Source of the DNA: a bacterium 1xD8-48
GTDB taxonomy: Bacteria > Bacillota > Clostridia > Lachnospirales > Lachnospiraceae
DNA: 64,000 bases
Direction: 5' to 3'
Assembly: GCA_009917455.1 (NCBI GenBank)
Contig: QZDS01000007.1
Coordinates: 62,001 to 126,000 of the forward strand
Below the pieces are notes generated by a model that saw nothing but the letters and a program-made list of their open reading frames with translations, did no database searches and was not told where the DNA came from. Position 1 is the first letter of the stretch. Each line of letters opens with the position of its first letter. This document shows positions 26,901 to 34,757 of the stretch, one piece after another. A program made the translations under genes and the position numbers.

Positions 26901-29143
26901 GCATACTGGAATGGAACCGTATCCTCATTATTGCTATTCAGCATTGCGCCATAGAAAGAAAGTTCCGGATATTCATTAGAATCAGGATATTTATTATGGC
27001 TACAGCCTGTCACCTGTGTTCTGAACGCTTCCGCCCCAATGGCAGTAATGGTAGTTGCATCAGTAAAAACGACTGTTTCAAGCTTATGGCATCCCCTAAA
27101 AGCATTATCGCCGATTTCAGTAACAGACGCTGGAATTGTTACAGTTGTCAGATAATCACAAAGTTTCTGGCTGTTAAAACTTCCTGCCCCAATTCGTTTA
27201 ATCGCAAATGCGCCTATCTGCTCCGGTATTGTGATAACATCCGGCTTACTTGGTGTATTCGTAGCTCTGTCAAGCACATCGAACTTTACCAAATCACCGC
27301 TGTTATTTACCTGATAAATAGTTTTTGCCGACTCGCCTTTCGGATTGTCTTTATCCGCGTCTGCATCATGCTCATACACAACCTTCTCATATAACTCCTG
27401 ATTCGGATACTTGAAAGTTATTGAATAATCATTTGCTGTGTTATGGATATTAGAGTGCTCAGGCCCTTCAAAATAAAAAGAGTCCGGAACTGTATTACTG
27501 AATTTTTTCCATATTGCTTTTTTTATTTCTTCATCAGTACCTGTAATTGGATTTCCTTCCTCGTCCTTCGCGCAATTAGGATAATTTGTATTATCTAACG
27601 CATGAATAACATCAAAATCTATCGATGTTCCTGTACTTGAATCTGCCAAAGGCAATCTCACATATTGCAAAGAAATACATCCTTCAAAGATATCAATGTC
27701 CAAAGTTTCATTATATCCGTCGGGAAATTCTACACTGCTTAACGCAATACACCCCCTGAAAAGATGATTACCTAACCTTCGCAAGGCAATCGGCCGGCCG
27801 CTTCCTGTAAGCGTCACTGTGGTAAGCGCTTCACATCCCTCGAAAGCACAATCTCCCAAAGCTTCAAGTCCGTCAGGCACTGTAAAACTCTGTAGACTTT
27901 TGCAACCATAAAAAGCATCCTTTCCTATGCATTTTATTAATGCATTTCTTGGTATACTAACATTCTGTAACTGTCGGCATTCTGCAAACGCGCCATTTCC
28001 TATTGTTTCAATACTTCCATTTTGAAATGTAACATCTGTAAGTGTTCCGCAATCATAAAAAGCATAATCAGCAATACCCATTAAAGACGCTTCAATAGTC
28101 AAATTAGTAATATCCGTTCTCCCAGCGAAAACTCCTTCAGCAGGCGATATCCTAAATCCGTCTTTTTTCACTTTCCAACCTGAATCAGTTTCCTCAATGT
28201 GTTCTGCTCCAATATAGGCAACGGATGCATCAATTCTCCAATGGGTATCCACATCTGCCGGAAGCCAATTCACACCAATTTCACTACCATAATTATCGCT
28301 CCCATCAGCTTTTTTGGTCAAATAATATAAATCTGCATCTGTAGAAATCAACTTCTCCCATTCCGACTTCTGTTTATAAAAGCAAGGCTTTATCACCTCT
28401 CCCACAGATTTCTGTGCAAGACAGGTGGCTGTCCTTGTGTCTGTTGTGCCATCTTCTTTGGTGTATTTTTGTGAATATTCATAAGAATATGTTCCATCCT
28501 TATTATCTATTAACTGATTAAGCGTTAAATCCCGCAATTCTTCCACATTATTACCACTTCCCGCTGTCATATCGGGTATGCGCCTCACCGTTTCATACAA
28601 TAAGTCGCCAGAACTATTCTTGCGCTGTTCGTATACCTTATAGCCCAGAAGCTCATCATTTCTACTTACTAAACAATAGCCCTCAAAGGTTACATTCGGT
28701 GAATATTTACGATAAGCTTCTATTCTGTTCGGAATCGTTATGCTATCACTCTGGCTTGTATTATTAAAATTTAAAATTACTGCCCCCCGTTCCGTTGTAC
28801 TTATCTGTGTGTACGCAAACTGAAACATACCATCGCCAGAGGTATATACTTTCGCATTCTCCCCATCAATATCCTGCGCATACGGAACACTGCTAAAATA
28901 TCCATCTGTAGGATTCTTTTTAGCATCGGGATCCTGCCCGGTAATTTCTCCATGGTCGCTTGTTACTGCCACTTTGATTTTTTCTGTAAAATCAGAAGGC
29001 GTCGCACTGATATCCGGCACCGGCACCGCCGCCACAGCAATAGCAGATACCATAAGCAGCGCTCCCACCGTCTTACGTATCTGTCTTTTCAGCTTTCTAT
29101 TTTTCTTTTTTGCGGCGCTTTTGGCCGCTGCACTCTTTGCCAT
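23924..29143 (-). CDS. Large BspA-like LRR surface protein with InlB B-repeats and sorting signal
   Basis: 1739 residues. A long basic n-region and signal peptide occupy 1-48. A non-repeat domain is followed by LRR_5 blocks around 340-715 and 955-1115 (for example VTIPASVTEIGDNAFRGCHK). Listeria-Bacteroides (InlB B) repeats lie at about 1220-1380 (FQGWNPAPTNITGDTI, DGYTFTGWMPAAY). An Asn/Gly/Ser-rich linker is near 1390-1440, then a divergent B-repeat. The sorting signal is STPKTGDPIHPKWFL plus membrane segment and basic tail. AAAAGGAG precedes the ATG. The middle third is more AT-rich than the ends, as in domain-shuffled adhesins. It lies between the sortase (19 bp upstream) and the 935-residue paralogue. 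A host or biofilm adhesion role is inferred. Confidence 0.9.
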   Translation of the reverse strand: MAKSAAAKSAAKKKNRKLKRQIRKTVGALLMVSAIAVAAVPVPDISATPSDFTEKIKVAVTSDHGEITGQDPDAKKNPTDGYFSSVPYAQDIDGENAKVYTSGDGMFQFAYTQISTTERGAVILNFNNTSQSDSITIPNRIEAYRKYSPNVTFEGYCLVSRNDELLGYKVYEQRKNSSGDLLYETVRRIPDMTAGSGNNVEELRDLTLNQLIDNKDGTYSYEYSQKYTKEDGTTDTRTATCLAQKSVGEVIKPCFYKQKSEWEKLISTDADLYYLTKKADGSDNYGSEIGVNWLPADVDTHWRIDASVAYIGAEHIEETDSGWKVKKDGFRISPAEGVFAGRTDITNLTIEASLMGIADYAFYDCGTLTDVTFQNGSIETIGNGAFAECRQLQNVSIPRNALIKCIGKDAFYGCKSLQSFTVPDGLEALGDCAFEGCEALTTVTLTGSGRPIALRRLGNHLFRGCIALSSVEFPDGYNETLDIDIFEGCISLQYVRLPLADSSTGTSIDFDVIHALDNTNYPNCAKDEEGNPITGTDEEIKKAIWKKFSNTVPDSFYFEGPEHSNIHNTANDYSITFKYPNQELYEKVVYEHDADADKDNPKGESAKTIYQVNNSGDLVKFDVLDRATNTPSKPDVITIPEQIGAFAIKRIGAGSFNSQKLCDYLTTVTIPASVTEIGDNAFRGCHKLETVVFTDATTITAIGAEAFRTQVTGCSHNKYPDSNEYPELSFYGAMLNSNNEDTVPFQYAMNGTSKINNDNTEDIWITCNSDWPTLLQVRYNDGEAQLVGYPRLLNGANSYDETWAEEWVKENYPIKAVGDDVDEETANMVLNVAKSLAGESVSLTPNESAFLNAATNLVIPASVDSVEPGLFSGYTYLYDKADTSQSYPILTKITKMDDGTFEYYCREKQDDGTWSKEWYKAILEDGKYTGLDTNSQLSTDDEIIPDTNIKTILLNGVNEVEPYTFKECTGLKSADVIGSNFLGDYAFEDCTGLETVTLGTNLQDTGKRPFKGCGGPAQINCLEGGQFRYGESILYRTTGGGLEIVECLENRGKASSGTSYNVGPDELSGVASVKPEAFAECDSIASINMATTSVREIPEGCFKEMNLNSIILPDTLKRIEKDAFVDNQSNRFEVNFGKAELAVITPDAFEPASEDGEVYFICIQSPDSVPDVYAKDYEYIISTDKGLSIEYTVTFYNRPDFPYDTNAVLIPEGTQKVKAGASAIPPSSEGLTCNDESLSFIGWTNYENIQKDTEVYAIYGSPDYTVTFVDSFTNEQIGESQKVKRGQNAIPPSEDLIPQHEGYMFQGWNPAPTNITGDTICRAEYIKNDGTLHKVTYCAYDGTVLTTYTVAHEEDAPNIQAPVRDGYTFTGWMPAAYLTKVTEDRTVVATYQQGGGGNAGPNPSGGNGNGNNPNPSGGNGNNGNNNNANSSSSPKNSATPTATPADGKDVPKYTVTVSGGSGTGSYPAGAVVAINAYAMGVGQVFDKWTSSTAGVGFADATATSTTFTMPAANVAITATYKTGGAGNAATNSSGGSGGGGGSSTGTVNNGSTVEVSKPGISNTNVAGATVTGATDNFVVKVSEDQAATDAATSALQARFGDLSRIKYFPMDISLYDSTGRTKIADTSGISVNLTLPLPDELIQYAGNNKMAAISGGALEDLNARFTTVGGVPCINFTATHFSPYVIYVDTANLTEATIDSTPKTGDPIHPKWFLAIGMACISLVLFFKRDKVVVKTKAA

Positions 29144-29162
29144 TTATAACACTCCTTTTAAG

Positions 29163-30455
29163 TTACTTAATTCTCTTTGCCACTACTACGAATCTTCCGT
29201 CTGTCTGCGAATTATCGCAGGTTGAGAGAGTCAGCAGGCTGTCTCCGTAGCTTGCTGTGACGCCTGTGTCGTACAGGCTTAAGCCTGCCATCTCTTCCAT
29301 ATAAGAATTAAATTCCTCTTCTGAATTTGCATCGATGAACTGATAATACTTGAAAACAAATTCATCTTCGTTGTACACCTGCGAGCGGAACACATACATG
29401 ACCTGATATTCCGCTTCCTCATAAATGCTGTCAAACCGGATAATTGAATGCTTTTCCCCGTAGGACTCCTTTGCGTATTTCTGGAGCTGGCCAAACATCT
29501 GTCCCGACTTCATATGATGTCCGTAAATAATCATATTCGTGGAGCGCGGATAGACGTTGCAATTATAATCCAGGAAAAGACTTCCGTTCTTATCATATTC
29601 CTGATTAAAATTATGGTCAAGATAATATTCGTTGTCACCAGTCTGCATTACAGGGTAATCTATTATTGTATCGTCAATTTCAAGCCATCCGATTAGCTTT
29701 TTATTCTTTTCGTATAAAGTTTTATACTCATCAAGCACGTCCGGCATCTTAATTGTCTGTTTATGCAGCGAAAACTCGTTCTTTTTCTTATTCGTCACAA
29801 GCGTATCGCTGCCTTTAAGCGCCGCAAGCTCGGTATACTCCGCATTAGTTCTTGCACTGAAATAATAGTAAACGCCAAAATATGTAAAACAGCCGACTGC
29901 CACTAAAGACGCCGCTATAACAAGCAGTTTTCGAAGCCGTTCTTTCTTTTTCAGCACCGCCAGAATCTGCTGCTGCATTTCCTCGTCATAATCTTCCAGC
30001 CGGGTACGTTTGGATATCCTCTTTCCTTCATTATCTCTCTTTGGCGGCCCGGAAGCCCTGGCGCTGACATCAGCAGGCGTATGTGCGGCATTGCCCCTTT
30101 TCCCTGCTTTTAAATCTGTCTGCTTTTCATGACGTTTGTTGCTTTTTCCGAAAGGCTTTCCTTTTTTTTCCTCTTTCCTGACGGTACTGATGTCACTGTC
30201 AGGCGGAATTCCCTGTCTTTTTAAATCCTCAACTTTTTCATATATTTCATCATCAAAGTTATTCCCTACCTGCGTTTCAAAACGGTAACTCCCGCTTTGC
30301 AGTTCCGCATAGAGCCTGTATACCTGTCTGGGATTGTCAAAATCAACTTTAGCTTTGATAGCGTCAATTTTTTTCTGGTCGCGTAACGCCGCCTCATAAT
30401 CCGCCCGGGTGCGGAACCGTATTCCTGCAACCGTCAGCTTATCTGTCGTTGCCAT
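29163..30455 (-). CDS. Class B sortase
   Basis: Membrane transpeptidase that anchors surface proteins to peptidoglycan. The 430-residue protein has an unusual N-terminal cytosolic region of about 150 residues (TVAGIRFRTRADYEAALRDQ, then a basic linker). One membrane segment follows (LLVIAASLVAVGCFTYFGVY), then the sortase domain. The catalytic His is in YGHHMKSG, the Cys in TLSTCDN near residue 413, and the Arg in DGRFVVVAKR. The TLSTC form is that of class B. The ATG at 30455 has AAGGAG upstream; a GTG at 30473 lacks one. It is the first gene of the locus, followed by two LRR proteins ending in TPxTGD signals. Confidence 0.92.
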   Translation of the reverse strand: MATTDKLTVAGIRFRTRADYEAALRDQKKIDAIKAKVDFDNPRQVYRLYAELQSGSYRFETQVGNNFDDEIYEKVEDLKRQGIPPDSDISTVRKEEKKGKPFGKSNKRHEKQTDLKAGKRGNAAHTPADVSARASGPPKRDNEGKRISKRTRLEDYDEEMQQQILAVLKKKERLRKLLVIAASLVAVGCFTYFGVYYYFSARTNAEYTELAALKGSDTLVTNKKKNEFSLHKQTIKMPDVLDEYKTLYEKNKKLIGWLEIDDTIIDYPVMQTGDNEYYLDHNFNQEYDKNGSLFLDYNCNVYPRSTNMIIYGHHMKSGQMFGQLQKYAKESYGEKHSIIRFDSIYEEAEYQVMYVFRSQVYNEDEFVFKYYQFIDANSEEEFNSYMEEMAGLSLYDTGVTASYGDSLLTLSTCDNSQTDGRFVVVAKRIK

Positions 30456-30486
30456 GACATTTATCTCCTTCACTGCATATACATTT

Positions 30487-30514
30487 ATTTTACTATATCT
30501 TGAAATTAATTCAA
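30487..30514 (-). promoter_or_regulatory. Candidate promoter of sortase-LRR operon
   Basis: On the minus strand TTGAAT (30509-30514), a 16-nt spacer and TAAAAT (30487-30492) lie about 30 nt upstream of the sortase start. CTTGAA-N5-TTCAAG, a perfect inverted repeat, overlaps the -35 and could be an operator. Confidence 0.55.
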
Positions 30515-30624
30515 GTCTTTTGTCCAGATATGGAAAAAATTTGTGTGGTTATTTTTCCCACACTCTTTGTATATTATGATTTATGCGGCATCCGTGTGTT
30601 AGAAATGCTCCTTCTTAACGGCAA

Positions 30625-30654
30625 AAAAGCCTGACTTTTTGCGCTCAGACTTTT
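30625..30654 (-). terminator. Terminator-like hairpin after rpn copy A
   Basis: A-rich/T-rich arms around 30625-30634 and 30645-30654 form a stem with one wobble pair and run into a short T-tract on the minus strand. Equivalent hairpins follow copies B and C. Confidence 0.55.
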
Positions 30655-30673
30655 CCTGAAAATTAAACAGCTT

Positions 30674-31027
30674 TTAAATACTCCTTTTAGCTTCTTCATA
30701 TTTCTCCAGCGTTGTTCCAAGACCTTCGCAGGCCTTTTCCAGCGTTACGCGGAAGAAATTCATTGCATTCTCGACATCCAGAACAAGACGTCTTGCCTCT
30801 CCGATTTTCTTTCCTCTTTTTTCGCCTATCTTTTCGCCTTTTTTTATTCCTCGCTCTTCACCGCGTCTTTCGCCGATTTTCTCCCCCTCTACTCTCCCTT
30901 GCCTTACGTACTGGTCAAACAATTCACACACCTTTACTTCATCCTCCTCTCTGATTTCCCGGTCCTCCATCCATTTCTCCACTGTCCGCTCAATAATCTT
31001 CCTTCTTATTCCTTTTTTTGCTGGCAA
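30674..31027 (-). pseudogene. Rpn nuclease copy A, C-terminal segment only
   Basis: A 117-residue frame whose last ~100 residues match the C-terminus of copies B and C (EDREIREEDEVKVCELFDQY, the GEKIGERRGEERG-type repeats, FFRVTLEKACEGLGTTLEKY). The nuclease domain is deleted: the join is between the TGGAGAAATGG just before the internal ATG and leader sequence (GACAGT) found upstream of the other copies. The frame itself opens with TTG and no SD. The internal ATG at 30970 has GTGGAGAA 6-7 nt upstream and would give a 98-residue product. It may be a decayed gene or a functional C-terminal-only gene. Confidence 0.7.
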
Positions 31028-31201
31028 TCACCAACACTGTTATGGGAAATAAGCATATGTCCGCCGTTTTCTTCTCCGGCAGAACAGATTTTGAATCAGA
31101 CTGGGATTGGCTCCTTATTGTTTGATGAGAATAATTCTCACAGATTGCAACTATTTCTATGCTTAATTCGATAATGATATTTTAGCATATAGAATTTTTT
31201 T
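31020..31201. repeat. Conserved rpn leader block, unit A
   Basis: Leader sequence shared with units B, C and D. It contains the inverted repeat TGAGAA-N3-TTCTCA at 31126-31140 and ends near TCCAATGGGATACCG, the boundary with the next tandem unit. It has no supported gene. Confidence 0.75.
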
Positions 31202-31261
31202 CCAATGGGATACCGTATTTTTTAGAGTTCTTTTATATTTCACATTTATGTACTACCACAC

Positions 31262-31291
31262 AAAAGTCTGACTTTCTGCAGCCAGACTTTT
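31262..31291 (-). terminator. Terminator-like hairpin after rpn copy B
   Basis: AAAAGTCTG (31262-31270) pairs perfectly with CAGACTTTT (31283-31291), and on the minus strand ends in GACTTTTG. It lies 20 nt after the copy B stop. Confidence 0.65.
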
Positions 31292-31310
31292 CCTGAAAAT
31301 TAAACGGCTT

Positions 31311-32282
31311 TTAAATACTCCTTTTAGCTTCTTCATATTTTTCCAGCGTTGTTCCAAGACCTTCACAGGCCTTTTCCAGCGTTACACGGAAGAAATTCAT
31401 TGCATTCTCGACGTCCAGAACAAGGCGTCTTGCCTCGCCAGTTTTTTCTCCGATTTTCTTTCCTCTCTTTTCACCTATCTTTTCGCCCTTTTTTATTCCT
31501 CTCTCTTCACCGCGTCTTTCTCCGATTTTCTCCCCCTCTGCTCTCCCCTGCCTTACATATTGGTCGAATAATTCACACACCTTTACATCATCCTCCTCTC
31601 TGATTTCCTGCTCCTCCATCCATTTCTCCACTTCGCCCTCCGCCGGCATTTCTCCCGAAAGAGCCTTTATCATTCTGATTAAAGCTGCCTTATGTACCAC
31701 TTTCCTGTCTGAGCGGTAACTGTTGCCCTCCGCAAGGAAATCCACCACTATCCTCATATCGCTCCGGAACAGGCTTCTTATTTCTTTCGGCAGATGCCTC
31801 ATCTCAAATACATGGAGTTTCAATTCATCAATGTAGTCCCATGCCTCCTCTGAGATTTTCTTTCGACTGAATAAACGGCGAAAATTACGGCCTGCTTCCC
31901 ATCTGGATTTCCCCCAGTAGAGTACAAACTCAATTACAGGATATAAGAACCGTGTTTTCTTTTCATACTGTTCCCTGTAGGCCCCTCCGGTATACCCTGC
32001 CTTGCGGAGCAGCATTTTCCCGTCTGTCCGGCTCTGGTTCGCTATCAGGTACATGAGCTTTATTCTGCCATCTGCCAGCTCATATTTGCATAAATCCTCG
32101 TATTCGTTCCGAAGCTTCTCGCCACCCTGATAGATGAATTCTGTAGGGCCTGCCTGCAGATTAACTACATCTACCACAGATTTTCCCTTATACAGCAGGA
32201 CATTAATCACATCTGCCGCAACATCGGGAAATGCCACAAACTCTTTTTCTACAATATCTTTCTTCTCTTTACTCTTCGCCAT
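31311..32282 (-). CDS. Rpn family recombination-promoting nuclease/putative transposase, copy B
   Basis: 323 residues. The PD-(D/E)XK nuclease domain of the Rpn family spans about 10-125: FPDVAADVINVLLYKGKSV, YELADGRIKLMYLIANQSRT, then DGKMLLRKAGYTGGAYREQY. A helical middle follows, then a C-terminal charged repeat of GEK(I/R)G-type units (about 245-285) before the conserved end. In most Rpn proteins I know, the segment at IANQS reads IENQ/IEIQ with a catalytic Glu; here it is Ala. AAGGAGG precedes the ATG. An internal ATG at 31619 with GTGGAGAA upstream could give a 102-residue C-terminal product. It is nearly identical to copy C, so the duplication is recent. Confidence 0.85.
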   Translation of the reverse strand: MAKSKEKKDIVEKEFVAFPDVAADVINVLLYKGKSVVDVVNLQAGPTEFIYQGGEKLRNEYEDLCKYELADGRIKLMYLIANQSRTDGKMLLRKAGYTGGAYREQYEKKTRFLYPVIEFVLYWGKSRWEAGRNFRRLFSRKKISEEAWDYIDELKLHVFEMRHLPKEIRSLFRSDMRIVVDFLAEGNSYRSDRKVVHKAALIRMIKALSGEMPAEGEVEKWMEEQEIREEDDVKVCELFDQYVRQGRAEGEKIGERRGEERGIKKGEKIGEKRGKKIGEKTGEARRLVLDVENAMNFFRVTLEKACEGLGTTLEKYEEAKRSI

Positions 32283-32319
32283 CCGGCCTCCTTTGCAGGA
32301 AGAATGGTTTGGCTTAGAT

Positions 32320-32551
32320 GATTTTTCACTGTCCGCTCAATAATCTTCCTGCTTTTTCTTATTTTTGCTGGCAGTCGCCAACACTGTTATGGGAAATAAG
32401 CATATATCCGCCATATTCCTCTCCGGCAGAACAGATTTTGAATCAGACTGGAAATTACTTCCCGTTATTTGATGAGAATGCTTCTCACAGATTGCAAATT
32501 TATTTTATGCTTAATTCGATAGAATAATCTTAGCACACAAAAAAATATTTT
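32320..32551. repeat. Conserved rpn leader block, unit B
   Basis: About 230 bp that match units A, C and D, including TGAGAA-N3-TTCTCA at 32473-32487. Together with the 3' sequence of copy C (to 32660) it fills the 378-bp gap between copies B and C. A short ORF (ATG near 32411) is not conserved among units. Tandem unit B spans roughly 31202-32551 (1350 bp). Confidence 0.75.
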
Positions 32552-32612
32552 TCAATGGGATATCGTATTTTTTAGAATTCTTTTATATTTCACATTTATG
32601 TACTACCACACA

Positions 32613-32641
32613 AAAACCTGACTTTTTGCGGTCAGACTTTT
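32613..32641 (-). terminator. Terminator-like hairpin after rpn copy C
   Basis: Same position and layout as the hairpins after copies A and B. Arms near 32613-32622 and 32631-32641 have two mismatches and a short T-tract on the minus strand. Confidence 0.5.
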
Positions 32642-32660
32642 CCCGAAAATTAAACGGCTT

Positions 32661-33596
32661 TTATATGCTCCTTTTGGCTTCTTCATATTTTTCCAGCGTT
32701 GTTCCAAGGCCTTCGCAGGCCTTTTCCAGCGTTACGCGGAAGAAATTCATTGCATTCTCGACATCCAGAACAAGACGTCTTGCCTCGCCTATTTCCTTGC
32801 CTCGCCTCTCACCCTTTTTTATCCCTCGTTCTTCACCAATTCTTTCCCCCTCTGCTCTCCCCTGCCTTACATATTGGTCGAATAATTCACACACCTTTAT
32901 ATCATCCTCCTCTCTGATTTCCTGCTCCTCCATCCATTTCTCCACTTCGCCCTCCGTCGGCATTTCTCCCGAAAGAGCCTTTATCATTCTGATTAAAGCT
33001 GCCTTATGTACCACCTTCCTGTCTGAGCGGTAACTGTTGCCCTCCGCAAGGAAGTCAACCACTATCCTCATGTCGCTCTGGAACAGATTTCTTATTTCTT
33101 CCGGCAGATGCCTCATCTCAAATACATGGAGCTTCAATTCATCAATGTAGTCCCATGCCTCCTCTGAGATTTTCTTTCGACTGAATAAACGACGAAAATT
33201 ACGGCCTGCTTCCCATCTGGATTTCCCCCAGTAGAGTACAAACTCAATTGCAGGATATAAAAACCGTGTTTTCTTTTCATACTGTTCCCTGTAGGCTCCC
33301 CCGGTATATCCGGCCTTACGAAGCAGCATTTTTCCATCTGTCCGGCTCTGGTTCGCTATCAGGTACATAAGCTTTATCCTGCCGTCTGCCAGCTCATATT
33401 TACATAAATCCTCATATTCATTTCTAAGTTTTTCGCCTCCCTGATAGATAAATTCTGTAGGGCCTGCCTGTAGGTTTTTCTCTTCCACTACAGGTTTTCC
33501 CTTATACAACAGAACATTAATCACGTCCGCCGCAACATCGGGAAACGCCACAAACTCTTTTTCCACAATATCTTTCTTCTCTTTGCTTTTCGCCAT
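32661..33596 (-). CDS. Rpn family recombination-promoting nuclease/putative transposase, copy C
   Basis: 311 residues, almost identical to copy B apart from the K-x-V-x2-x-N-L region (residues 30-45) and a shorter C-terminal repeat (GERIGEERGIKKGERRGKEI instead of the longer B form). The same PD-(D/E)XK-like domain and the same IANQS change are present. The ATG at 33596 with AAGGAGG upstream matches the start of copy B; a reading from 33659 is not supported. The internal ATG at 32933 with GTGGAGAA upstream would give 90 residues. The variable repeat number between otherwise identical copies is a typical Rpn feature. Confidence 0.85.
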   Translation of the reverse strand: MAKSKEKKDIVEKEFVAFPDVAADVINVLLYKGKPVVEEKNLQAGPTEFIYQGGEKLRNEYEDLCKYELADGRIKLMYLIANQSRTDGKMLLRKAGYTGGAYREQYEKKTRFLYPAIEFVLYWGKSRWEAGRNFRRLFSRKKISEEAWDYIDELKLHVFEMRHLPEEIRNLFQSDMRIVVDFLAEGNSYRSDRKVVHKAALIRMIKALSGEMPTEGEVEKWMEEQEIREEDDIKVCELFDQYVRQGRAEGERIGEERGIKKGERRGKEIGEARRLVLDVENAMNFFRVTLEKACEGLGTTLEKYEEAKRSI

Positions 33597-33654
33597 CCGG
33601 CCTCCTTCCGCAGGAAGAACGATATGGCTTATTCGTTTATGACTTAGATGAATT

Positions 33655-33882
33655 TCCACTGTCCGCTCAAAATCTTCCTGCTTATTCTTATTTTTTGCTG
33701 GTAATCGCCAACACTGTTATGGGAAATAAGCATATATCCACCATTTTCTTCTCCGGCAGAACAGATTTTGAATCAGACTGGGATTTGCTCCCTATTGTTT
33801 GATGAGAATGCTTCTCACAGATTACAATTATTTCTATGCTTAGTTCGATGATGTCATTTTAACATACAAAAAAACTTTTTCA
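33655..33882. repeat. Conserved rpn leader block, unit C
   Basis: Matches the leader blocks of the other units, with TGAGAA-N3-TTCTCA at 33803-33817. Homology stops near 33882 at the TTTTTCAA boundary, where the Uma2 gene begins. Confidence 0.75.
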
Positions 33883-33889
33883 ACGATAA

Positions 33890-34423
33890 TCATTCTACTT
33901 TCACTGAAAATCCGTCAAAAATACCGACTGATATGTCTTCTCCAAAATCATATTGTTCCAGAGTGTCTTTTTCAAACCTGTAAACCATAATCAAATTCTT
34001 TGCATAATCAACAATCCAGTATTCCTTTACACCGGCAGTCCGGTATTTGAAAAGTTTTGTAAAATAATCCATGGACCTGCTCCCTGGGGAAACCACCTCA
34101 ATTACCCATTCCGGCGCGCCATTACACCCTGCATCGGTAAGCTTGTTTTGCTCACAGACTACACTTATGTCCGGTTCAACATAATTTCTATTACTCTCAC
34201 CTAAAAATACTGCAAAAGGCGCCAGATAAACTTTGCAATTGCCATTATTGGAATCAATATAATCAGCTATTTTTCGTGACAATGAAAAAATAATATCCTG
34301 ATGCCTTCTGGTCGGTGGAGACATATAGTAGATTTTCCCGTCAATTAATTCTGCACGTTCTCCATCGGGCAAAGCATAAATATCATTTATTGTATAACTC
34401 TCTTCTTTTCTTAATGCATCCAC
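33890..34423 (-). CDS. Uma2 family (PD-(D/E)XK fold) putative endonuclease
   Basis: 177 residues of the Uma2 family. Signatures are YTINDIYALPDGERAELIDG, MSPPTRRHQDI, YVEPDISVV, APEWVIEVVSPGSRSMDYFT and KYRTAGVKEYWIVDYAKN. Asp in EPDI and Glu in VIEV are the likely nuclease acids. The start is GTG at 34423 with GAGGT 8 nt upstream, giving VDALRKEESYTIN, the family's usual N-terminus. A longer frame from 34486 would reuse rpn sequence. It lies 16 bp after the stop of the rpn D C-terminal fragment, exactly where unit D's 3' flank should be. The biological role of the family is unresolved. Confidence 0.85.
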   Translation of the reverse strand: MDALRKEESYTINDIYALPDGERAELIDGKIYYMSPPTRRHQDIIFSLSRKIADYIDSNNGNCKVYLAPFAVFLGESNRNYVEPDISVVCEQNKLTDAGCNGAPEWVIEVVSPGSRSMDYFTKLFKYRTAGVKEYWIVDYAKNLIMVYRFEKDTLEQYDFGEDISVGIFDGFSVKVE

Positions 34424-34439
34424 AATTTTTACCTCACTT

Positions 34440-34748
34440 TCAGATACACCTTTTTGCTTCCTCATATTTCTCCAACGTTGTTCCAAGACCTTCGCAGGCC
34501 TTTTCCAGCGTTACGCGGAAGAAATTCATTGCATTCTCGACGTCCAGGACAAGACGTCTTGCCTCGCCGGTTTTTTCTCCGATTTGCTTTCCTTTCTTTT
34601 CACCTATTTTCTCCCCCTCTGCTCTTCCCTGCCTTACGTACTGGTCAAATAATTCACACACCTTTACTTCATCCTCCTCTCTGATTTCCTGCTCCTCCAT
34701 CCATTTCTCCACTTCTCCCTCCGCAAAGAAATCAACCGCTATCCTCAA
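34440..34748 (-). pseudogene. Rpn nuclease copy D, 3' part with internal deletion
   Basis: Frame of 102 residues: MRIAVDFFAEG joined to GEVEKWMEEQEIREEDEVKV and the usual C-terminus ending EKYEEAKRCI. Compared with copies B and C, the segment between the two AEG motifs (about 40 residues) is deleted, likely by recombination between short repeats. The frame opens with TTG and no SD. The internal ATG at 34700 has GTGGAGAA upstream and would give 86 residues with a short repeat region. The DUF1016 gene sits immediately upstream. Confidence 0.7.
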
Positions 34749-34757
34749 TAAATTGTA

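Noticed and set aside
32340..32430. Leader peptide ORF (ATG near 32411) with good SD upstream of rpn copy B
   Set aside because: The start codon or frame is lost in leaders A and D, and copy C differs in length, so conservation does not support a coding leader.
34424..34486. Longer N-terminus for the Uma2 protein from 34486
   Set aside because: The added residues are rpn sequence read in another frame. GTG at 34423 has a good SD and gives the family start.
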